Source: a virus. Taken from it: a stretch of 52,850 nucleotides of DNA. The notes under the pieces were generated by a model that worked only from the letters and a program-made list of their open reading frames with translations, ran no database searches and was not told where the DNA came from. A program made the translations under genes and the position numbers. The stretch is from positions 1 to 52,850 of IMG/VR virus record IMGVR_UViG_3300048930_000349; one strand, written 5' to 3'. Of the stretch, positions 30,421 through 36,227 are shown in pieces (position 1 is the first letter of the stretch; each line of letters opens with the position of its first letter).

Positions 30421-31707
30421 ATGCACATCGTTGAACTGAGGGCGGAGAACATCAAGCGGTTGTCCGCCGTCACCATCCGGCCCGAGGGGTCGGTGGTCGA
30501 GATCACCGGCCGCAACGAGCAGGGCAAGAGTTCCGTGCTCGATGCCATCTGGATGGCGCTGGGCGGTGCCGAGGTCATCCCGGTCGAGCCGATCCGCACA
30601 GGCCAGGACGAGGCCATGGTAAGCCTGGACCTCGGGGATTTCATCGTCACCCGGAGGTTCCGCCGCGTCGAGGGCAACAAGTTTTCGACATTGCTCCAGG
30701 TCCAGACCCCCGACGGTATGCGGCCCAAGAGCCCGCAGACCCTTCTCAATGAACTGGTGGGGCGGTTTACCCTGGATCCGCTGGCCTTCTCGCGCATGAA
30801 GCCCGGCGAGCAGTTCGATGCCATGAAGGCGTTGGTGCCTAACTTCGATTTCGATGCCTCGATCGCCGCGGACAAGGCGGACTATGAGCGCCGCACCGGC
30901 CTGAACCGCCGGGCCAAGGAGACCCGGGTCGCGGCCGAGGCGATCGCCGTGCCGCTGGAGCCAGTCCATCGGGTGGACGAGGCCCCGATTCTCGCGGATC
31001 TGGCGCGGGCCAGCGACCACAACACCGCCATCGTGGAGCGCAAGGGGCGGCGGGCGCAGGCACAGAAGCTGCTGGAGAACTACCGCTTTGAGATTGCCGA
31101 GACCGAGGCCGAGATTCTGGAGTTGGAGAAAACGATCGGTCGGCTCCGCGACCGGATCGAGATTACCGAATCCAAGGCCAAGGAGATCGAGGAGAAGATC
31201 GCCGCCGCCCCGCCCCTGCCGGAGCCGCTGGACACCGCCGCACTGGCCGCGGACCTTGAGCTGGCCAAGCGCGCGAACGCCCTCCACGCCGCGCAGGAGC
31301 AGAGCCGGGCCCTGTTGAAGCAGGCCCAGGACTTCCACACCCAGGCCGAGGCCCTGACACAGGCGATGGAGGATAGGGCCAGGACACGCTCAGAGGCCAT
31401 TGCAGCGGCCAAGCTACCGGTGGAGGGTCTCACCCTCGGGGAGGGCGAGGTGCTGGTGGACGGCCTCCCCTTCGCGCAGGCGGCGGCTTCCAAGAAGATC
31501 AGGATATCGGTCGCCCTTGCCATGGCGCTGAACCCCCGGATCCGGGTGCTCCGCATCATGGACGGGAGCCTCTTGGATTCGGACGCCATGAAGGTGGTGG
31601 CCGACATGGCCAAGGAGCATGACTTCCAAGTTTGGATCGAGCGGGTGGATGATCGCTCTCCCTCGGCTATCGTGATTGAAGACGGGCATGTGAAGGGGCC
31701 AGCCTGA
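30421..31707 (+). CDS. SMC/RecF-like ATPase
   Basis: A 428-residue ATPase. The N-terminus has MHIVELRAENIKRLSAVTIR and a P-loop GRNEQGKSS (30-38), followed by long helices (about 165-330) that could form coiled coil, and a C-terminal region with IRVLRIMDGSLLDSDAMK and WIERVDD, the position of the Walker B/D-loop half. Such phage ATPases sit with RecT and exonuclease in many genomes and may act as an end-processing or bridging factor. It is not a complete SbcC, being half its length. Confidence 0.82.
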   Translation: MHIVELRAENIKRLSAVTIRPEGSVVEITGRNEQGKSSVLDAIWMALGGAEVIPVEPIRTGQDEAMVSLDLGDFIVTRRFRRVEGNKFSTLLQVQTPDGMRPKSPQTLLNELVGRFTLDPLAFSRMKPGEQFDAMKALVPNFDFDASIAADKADYERRTGLNRRAKETRVAAEAIAVPLEPVHRVDEAPILADLARASDHNTAIVERKGRRAQAQKLLENYRFEIAETEAEILELEKTIGRLRDRIEITESKAKEIEEKIAAAPPLPEPLDTAALAADLELAKRANALHAAQEQSRALLKQAQDFHTQAEALTQAMEDRARTRSEAIAAAKLPVEGLTLGEGEVLVDGLPFAQAAASKKIRISVALAMALNPRIRVLRIMDGSLLDSDAMKVVADMAKEHDFQVWIERVDDRSPSAIVIEDGHVKGPA

Positions 31708-31856
31708 TGGATATCGTCGAGAGAACGTGCTGGTTCTATTTTTTGCTCGGCGCCTCCTTGCTGCTGGCGGGCTACCTCATAGGAGAGCCAATCATCGGCG
31801 CTGCCGGAGGGGGTTTCATGGTTGGCGGCGGCGTGCATTTGATCAATTGGAAATAG
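31707..31856 (+). CDS. Tiny membrane protein (49 aa)
   Basis: A 49-residue protein starting at an ATG that overlaps the ATPase stop. Hydrophobic stretch WFYFLLGASLLLAGYLIGEP (about 9-28) and GAAGGGFMVGGG form one or two short membrane helices. A GG-rich C-terminus is unusual. Function unknown; could be an early membrane effector. Confidence 0.5.
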   Translation: MDIVERTCWFYFLLGASLLLAGYLIGEPIIGAAGGGFMVGGGVHLINWK

Positions 31857-31866
31857 GAGAGAGACC

Positions 31867-32187
31867 GTGCAGAACGCATATCTTGAAATGATGGAGGCCA
31901 CCCAGCGGGCGATCTCCCGGGCCAGTGACATCTCGGCCGTGGCCGAAAAGGTGATCGACATGCTCGGTCTCCACAAGAAGGATGTCGAGGCCATGCGGGT
32001 GAAGCTCGCTGCCCGCTTTACCGAGATCCGAACCATCCTCGATGAGGATGAGAAGTTATTTGTCGCGCATCTCGACCAACTCGGCAAGGAGCTGGACGAG
32101 GCCATCGCGGCGCTGCAAGGCAAGGTGGCCCCAACCGAGGCGGCGCAACTGGCCGAGGCCATCACAGGGGGCGGCGATGGGGCTTAG
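31867..32187 (+). CDS. Hypothetical helical protein
   Basis: A 106-residue protein with a GTG start preceded by AGGAGAGAGACC. Helices: ATQRAISRASDISAVAEKVI, DVEAMRVKLAARFTEIRTIL and EKLFVAHLDQLGKELDEAIA; likely a helical bundle. No family recognised. It overlaps the next gene by 11 bases. Confidence 0.58.
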   Translation: MQNAYLEMMEATQRAISRASDISAVAEKVIDMLGLHKKDVEAMRVKLAARFTEIRTILDEDEKLFVAHLDQLGKELDEAIAALQGKVAPTEAAQLAEAITGGGDGA

Positions 32188-32512
32188 GGCGGCGCAGACG
32201 GTGAGGCAACTCAGGGAGCAGCTTGACCAAGCACTCGAGGGGCGGAAGGCGTCTTTGGCTCAGGCTCAAGACTATCTCGACAGGTTGGAGAGCGCAGGGC
32301 GCAGGATAACCATCCTGGACACCGCCGTGACCGAGCTTCGCAAGTCCCTCGAGGACATGCGGCGCCAGCGTGACATGGCTCAAGCCCGAGAGGAGAACGA
32401 GCGCGAAAAGCGCATCGTCGCCCAGAAGAACCTCTATCGCGTCATGGGCTGGGTCGATGCTAGACTGGACAAGCCTCCGCTGCTGGAGGATTTCGGGGAG
32501 GTGCCGTTTTGA
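32177..32512 (+). CDS. Coiled-coil hypothetical protein
   Basis: A 111-residue protein made of a nearly continuous charged helix (VRQLREQLDQALEGRKASLA, LRKSLEDMRRQRDMAQAREE). The ATG at 32177 overlaps the preceding gene. The C-terminal 25 residues end in an acidic DFGEVPF. Similar phage coiled-coil proteins have no assigned role. Confidence 0.58.
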   Translation: MGLRAAQTVRQLREQLDQALEGRKASLAQAQDYLDRLESAGRRITILDTAVTELRKSLEDMRRQRDMAQAREENEREKRIVAQKNLYRVMGWVDARLDKPPLLEDFGEVPF

Positions 32513-32925
32513 CCCAGCTCGATTTCTCAATCGACCAGACCAGCGAGCGCATGAAGATCGAGATCACGCCGGAGGGTGACAAGCCCGCTGCCGAGATCGT
32601 CCTCTCGACCTATGAGCTGGACACGGTAATTCTCAACCTGGCCAAGGCCCGAGCGAAGATGAAGCCGGAGATCCCGCGCACGCTGGACCCGCGGCCGGTC
32701 TTCAAGAATGTGGTCTCGGGCGCGATGTTCCACATTTCGCCCGGCGCCTCCGGGCCACAGGCCAAGGTCGATGTGGTGATTGCCGTGGCGCACCCGGGCA
32801 TGGGGTGGATCGCCTTCCCCATGCCGGTGGCCGATGCCTTGAAGCTGAGTGAGGCCATTGGCCTGATGGCGCTCAAGGTCAGCCAGCGGGCGCCGCTGGT
32901 CGGCCCGGACGGCAAGCCGCTGTAG
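32509..32925 (+). CDS. Hypothetical protein, last gene of recombination operon
   Basis: A 138-residue protein starting at a TTG (32509) preceded by GGGGAGGTGCCG; an ATG at 32551 is the alternative. It has strands (KIEITPEGDKPAAEIVLS) and a beta-helix section (VVSGAMFHISPGASGPQAKV, DVVIAVAHPGMGWIAFPM). No family recognised. It is followed by two hairpins and a terminator. Confidence 0.55.
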   Translation: MTQLDFSIDQTSERMKIEITPEGDKPAAEIVLSTYELDTVILNLAKARAKMKPEIPRTLDPRPVFKNVVSGAMFHISPGASGPQAKVDVVIAVAHPGMGWIAFPMPVADALKLSEAIGLMALKVSQRAPLVGPDGKPL

Positions 32926-32929
32926 AGAT

Positions 32930-32945
32930 CCGCCCTGCCGGGCGG
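32930..32945 (+). other. Short hairpin after the recombination operon
   Basis: CCGCCC (32930-32935) pairs with GGGCGG (32940-32945) around a TGCC tetraloop, 5 bases past the last stop. It has no T run and probably protects the 3' end of the transcript ahead of the terminator at 33021-33055. Confidence 0.5.
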
Positions 32946-33020
32946 TAGGGTCAGCGCGTCATCGGACGGAGGGCTTTCGGCCGCTTTGGCCCCGGAGACC
33001 GAGAGTAGCGCAGGCCCGAG

Positions 33021-33055
33021 CGGGCGACTGGTCCCCTGGTCGCCCGTTACTTTTT
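33021..33055 (+). terminator. Rho-independent terminator of the plus-strand operon
   Basis: CGGGCGAC (33021-33028) pairs with GTCGCCCG (33039-33046), followed by TTACTTTTT. It sits between the convergent recombination operon and lysis genes. On the minus strand the same hairpin follows the Rz1-like stop but lacks a T run. Confidence 0.85.
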
Positions 33056-33241
33056 GGGGCAGAGCTTGCGATAGGTGGTGTTGTGCTGGAGCACCTGGCG
33101 CTTGGTGCCGGGGGTGTCGGCCTTCGACGGCCGGATCACCTCGAAGGCCACGCACGCCGAATCGCGCGCCTCGGGCGCCTGCCGCATGGCGCAGCCGCTA
33201 ATCGCGGAAGTCACCAGCAAGAGCGTCATCAACTTGAGCAT
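33047..33241 (-). CDS. Rz1-like outer-membrane spanin
   Basis: A 64-residue lipoprotein. The N-terminus MLKLMTLLLVTSAISGCAMR has a lipobox with Cys17, so it is exported, lipidated and placed in the outer membrane. Length and shape fit Rz1 proteins, the outer half of the spanin that fuses membranes at lysis. It starts at 33241 in another frame inside the Rz-like gene, a 44-base overlap, as in lambda-type Rz/Rz1. The longer open frame upstream is not used. Confidence 0.75.
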   Translation of the reverse strand: MLKLMTLLLVTSAISGCAMRQAPEARDSACVAFEVIRPSKADTPGTKRQVLQHNTTYRKLCPKK

Positions 33242-33422
33242 CGGTGAGCTTCTCAATTTCAGCCTTTGTTTCGATGGCGATCTGGGCAGAAGCGGCGATG
33301 GCGGCGAGGGATTTGGCCACCTCCCGCCGCTCGCCCTCTTGGATGGCTGCGCGGCGCTCGAGATAGTCCATGATCGAACGGACAATCTGGAGGAGCGCCA
33401 GCGCGGCCTTGATCCAGGTCAA
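33198..33422 (-). CDS. Rz-like inner-membrane spanin (small)
   Basis: A 74-residue protein, TTG start at 33422 overlapping the holin stop by 4 bases. An N-terminal hydrophobic helix (WIKAALALLQIVRSIMDYL) is followed by a periplasmic-type charged helix (ERREVAKSLAAIAASAQIAI). It is shorter than typical Rz (about 150), so it may be a reduced inner spanin. Its place before the overlapping Rz1-like gene supports the pair. Confidence 0.6.
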   Translation of the reverse strand: MTWIKAALALLQIVRSIMDYLERRAAIQEGERREVAKSLAAIAASAQIAIETKAEIEKLTDAQVDDALAGDFRD

Positions 33423-33739
33423 GGTGTCTTCACCTGTTCCGGCGTGACAGTGCCCGGCCCGGAGAGCGGGCTGGTGTCGGGGACGATCACCGCCGTGCCG
33501 CCGAACAGGCTATGCAGCCAGCCGCCGGGGCGCAGGGCCTTGCCCGCCAGGGTGAGCACGCCGAAGATGCCGGCGAGGATCGGCATCCAGGACGGCGGGA
33601 GCCACGGCACGGCACAGGTGGCCGCGAAGTCCGTGGCGCCCGGCGCGCAGCCGATGCTGACCATGAAGGCCGAGAGGGCCGTCAGGATGCCGGTGATGGT
33701 GCCGAAGGAATTGGTGAGCTTGCCGAATATCTCTTTCAT
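33419..33739 (-). CDS. Holin-like membrane protein
   Basis: A 106-residue protein with two membrane segments: ITGILTALSAFMVSIGC (about 15-31) and WMPILAGIFGVLTLAGKAL (about 51-69), then a polar C-terminal tail. Size and location between amidase and spanin genes make it the best holin candidate, which would permeabilise the inner membrane to release the amidase. Overlaps the Rz-like gene by 4 bases. Confirmation would need lysis tests. Confidence 0.68.
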   Translation of the reverse strand: MKEIFGKLTNSFGTITGILTALSAFMVSIGCAPGATDFAATCAVPWLPPSWMPILAGIFGVLTLAGKALRPGGWLHSLFGGTAVIVPDTSPLSGPGTVTPEQVKTP

Positions 33740-33751
33740 GGTCGTTCTCCT

Positions 33752-34189
33752 TTAGATTGGGAATCCGTTCTTGCGTGCCCACGTCTTCGCGTTGAAACAA
33801 GGGCAGGCTTTACTCACGGCCGGGAAATCCCGGTGACCCCACACCTTGGCGCGGGGATAGTCCTTCACCAGCTTGGCCACAAGCACCTTGAGGCTGGCCC
33901 ATTGTGCCGCCGTGAAATTATCCGTGGGCTTCCAGGTCTTGTCATCCAGCCCACCGGCCATGCACACGCCCACCGAATTGTGGTTGTACCCTTTGACATG
34001 GGAGCCGATGTCGCCCTGGGGGCGCCCGAGTTCCACCTTGCCATTGCGGCGGATGACGAATGCATAGCCGATGTCCTTCCACCCCTGGGCCTTGTGCCAG
34101 CGGCGGATGTCGGCGGCGCCGATGTCCTGCACGCCGCGGGTGGCGCTGCAATGGATGACGATGAAGTCCGTGGAACGGCGCTTTGCCAT
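33752..34189 (-). CDS. Endolysin, N-acetylmuramoyl-L-alanine amidase (T7 lysozyme-like)
   Basis: A 145-residue amidase. Zinc and catalytic residues match T7 lysozyme: His13 (VIHCSA), Tyr42 (GYAFVI), His119 (WGHRDF), Lys127 and Cys129 (SKACP). It cuts the bond between MurNAc and L-Ala in peptidoglycan during lysis. There is no signal peptide, so it needs the holin. Length is close to the T7 enzyme (151). ATG at 34189 after AGGAGAGACC. Confidence 0.92.
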   Translation of the reverse strand: MAKRRSTDFIVIHCSATRGVQDIGAADIRRWHKAQGWKDIGYAFVIRRNGKVELGRPQGDIGSHVKGYNHNSVGVCMAGGLDDKTWKPTDNFTAAQWASLKVLVAKLVKDYPRAKVWGHRDFPAVSKACPCFNAKTWARKNGFPI

Positions 34190-34198
34190 TGGTCTCTC

Positions 34199-34621
34199 CT
34201 ATGTGTTGCCGGGGGCCCAGAAGCAATAGACAGAGCCGCGTTCCGTGTCGGGTTCGCCCGATGGCATGCGGGCGTCATGGGTGCGAAGGCAGACATGATA
34301 GTTGCCGTCCCAGCTATCCTGCACCCGGTCGTAGGTGATGATGGTGTCCACCGGCTTGGCCCGGTACGGGTTGATTTCGCGGGCCTCCTCGAGGGTCATG
34401 CGGAGGCGGAGATCGTCGCCCTCGCCGGTGAGCATCCCGGGCTTGACCTTGAGCACGGCGCAATCGCTCCCGCCGCAACACCCGTTCTTGAACTTGCTGT
34501 CGATCTTCCCGGTGTAGGGGTCATGGGCATGGGCCGGGCGCACCGCCAGCATCAGGAAGATCATCAGGCAGACAATGGCCGCGGTGATCAGGCATCCAAG
34601 AATAATCTCGAAGCGGGTCAT
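34199..34621 (-). CDS. Secreted or membrane-anchored Cys-rich protein
   Basis: A 140-residue protein with an N-terminal hydrophobic segment (LGCLITAAIVCLMIFLML, residues 8-25) that ends in AHAHD, a probable signal cleavage or anchor. The mature part has KFKNGCCGGSDCAVL and paired Cys later (HVCLR, VYCFW). This CC..DC pattern occurs in small secreted proteins of rhizobia and their phages. It sits in the lysis block and could be envelope-modifying, but the activity is unknown. Confidence 0.66.
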   Translation of the reverse strand: MTRFEIILGCLITAAIVCLMIFLMLAVRPAHAHDPYTGKIDSKFKNGCCGGSDCAVLKVKPGMLTGEGDDLRLRMTLEEAREINPYRAKPVDTIITYDRVQDSWDGNYHVCLRTHDARMPSGEPDTERGSVYCFWAPGNT

Positions 34622-35088
34622 GGCACCTCCAGATGGAACGGGACATCAGGCACGGCGGCGTCGATCTCAACTCCAGAGGGACAATAGCGCGTTATCAGGT
34701 TGCGGTAAATGTGCCGCCCGGTTCTCAAGGGAGCGAGGCCCGGGTCCGATTGCAACGGCACCACCAGCCGCACCCGGATCTCGGTGGGCCCCTCGGTGGG
34801 GCGGGTGTAGCCGCCGGAGATGACGGGGAACCTGATGGGAACAGTGCCATCGGGGGCGAAGATAAACCCCCGGATGTCGGCTGGGCATTGCCGGTGGACA
34901 TTGGCGGTGTAGGTGATCTCGAAGGAATCGCCGGGGCGCACCGTCGCGGGCGAGGCGCTGGCCCCGTACCAGGTGATGGCCGGACCCCGGCCCTCCCACC
35001 ATTTATGGATGACATCGGCGGAGTTGATCGCCACCATAAACAGCAGGATGGCAATGGCGGCGGGCATGACGTTGCTGAGAACCCTCAT
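34618..35088 (-). CDS. Membrane-anchored beta protein
   Basis: A 156-residue protein with an N-terminal membrane segment (MPAAIAILLFMVAINSADVI) and a periplasmic beta domain (YGASASPATVRPGDSFEITY, VPIRFPVISGGYTRPTEGPT). It starts at 35088, overlapping the upstream stop by 4 bases. It overlaps the Cys-rich gene downstream by 4. The extracytoplasmic beta domain suggests an envelope interaction such as exclusion of other phages; unproven. Confidence 0.6.
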   Translation of the reverse strand: MRVLSNVMPAAIAILLFMVAINSADVIHKWWEGRGPAITWYGASASPATVRPGDSFEITYTANVHRQCPADIRGFIFAPDGTVPIRFPVISGGYTRPTEGPTEIRVRLVVPLQSDPGLAPLRTGRHIYRNLITRYCPSGVEIDAAVPDVPFHLEVP

Positions 35089-35357
35089 GACTCGCCTGCC
35101 CGGTTGATCTTCACGATGCCCTCGACCACTACCCACCAGGCTGCGACGAGACCGGCGAACCACACCAGAATTTTCCCGAGGATGATGACGGCTCGCCGGG
35201 CGCCGCGGCCAATGCGGCCCATCAGCTCGAAGGTCTCCCAGAGATCGACCATCTCCTCGAGCTTCTTGGTGTTGCCCTGTTCCCATTGTTCTCGCAACCA
35301 TTTCAGGGAGGGATGGTTTTCATCGTCGGGGGCGTAGTCGCGCGGCGGGTCTGTCAT
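35085..35357 (-). CDS. Small membrane protein, possible second holin or pinholin
   Basis: A 90-residue protein: a charged N-terminal helix (SLKWLREQWEQGNTKKLEEM) and a C-terminal membrane helix (AVIILGKILVWFAGLVAAWW). Such phage proteins are often annotated as holin-like; here a better candidate lies at 33419, so this could be an accessory or antiholin. Located at the fibre-to-lysis boundary. Confidence 0.58.
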   Translation of the reverse strand: MTDPPRDYAPDDENHPSLKWLREQWEQGNTKKLEEMVDLWETFELMGRIGRGARRAVIILGKILVWFAGLVAAWWVVVEGIVKINRAGES

Positions 35358-35366
35358 GCCATCCCC

Positions 35367-36227
35367 CTATGATGTCCGAAGCGCGATCGACATGGCGGCC
35401 CAGCAGCCGAAGGAACCGCCCGCATGGGTGAAGGCAGCGGCATCGAAAGGTCCGCTCGTCCAGTCCGGTTTGTGCCCGATTCCCAGGCTGACCATGTTCG
35501 TATCTGAAGCCCCGATGGTCAGGAAGTCCGTGAGATCGGAGCTGGAGAAAGTGAGCGTCCCGGAGACATGGCCGGTGGATCCGGCGCACACGATATAGGA
35601 GCCATCCGTCGCCGGGGTGATGCTCGGCGGATTCGCGGCGGAGTTCGATGCCTGGGTTGCCGTTGTGGTGGTCACGTCGATCGGGGTCGATACGTTCACC
35701 CCCCGGAACACATAGGCCGCCATGGTCCCGGCGTCAGAGGTGCTGCCGGTCGGGCCGAAGGTGATGGTGGTGTCGCCCGTGATGAACTTGTAGGCCACCC
35801 TGAAATTGGTGCCGCCGATCGAATTGGTGATGAACAGCTCGCTGCCGATCAGCGTGTAGTCGGTTGACCCGTCCGTGATGGCCAGCGTGCGATCGGCAAG
35901 AGAGCCGGTGCCGAACACCCCAATGACGAAATCACCGCTTGAGGCGGAGCTGGCGATGCCTCCCGTCAGCCCCGAATTCAGGGCGATGGTGCTGTTCCCG
36001 CTGGTGGCGCCGAGCTTCGATGCCGTGGCCCCGCCAACGAACTGGATGTTAGAACCGGCGGGCGCGTCCGCTGGTTGCCGGGCATCAAACCCGCCCAACT
36101 GGTTGACCGTCAGGGCCGCGCGGGCGGGGCGGATGATGGCCGGAGCGCAGGGGACGAACAGACCCACACCGGCCTTGAGCAGGGTGCGCCGCGAGAGCTT
36201 GGGGAGGATCAGCCCCATGTCAGTCAT
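35367..36227 (-). CDS. Tail-fibre-region protein with a Tat signal peptide
   Basis: A 286-residue protein. Residues 12-18 read SRRTLLK, a twin-arginine motif, followed by a hydrophobic stretch (AGVGLFVPCAPAII) and a cleavage-like ARAAL at 35-39. The rest is a beta-sandwich-like protein (GDFVIGVFG, YTLIGSELFITNSIGGTNF, GCWAAMSIALR) that resembles the N-terminal half of the 676-aa protein at 43027. Tat signals are rare on phage structural genes. It overlaps the fibre gene upstream by 8 bases. An adhesin or secreted role is possible. Confidence 0.7.
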   Translation of the reverse strand: MTDMGLILPKLSRRTLLKAGVGLFVPCAPAIIRPARAALTVNQLGGFDARQPADAPAGSNIQFVGGATASKLGATSGNSTIALNSGLTGGIASSASSGDFVIGVFGTGSLADRTLAITDGSTDYTLIGSELFITNSIGGTNFRVAYKFITGDTTITFGPTGSTSDAGTMAAYVFRGVNVSTPIDVTTTTATQASNSAANPPSITPATDGSYIVCAGSTGHVSGTLTFSSSDLTDFLTIGASDTNMVSLGIGHKPDWTSGPFDAAAFTHAGGSFGCWAAMSIALRTS

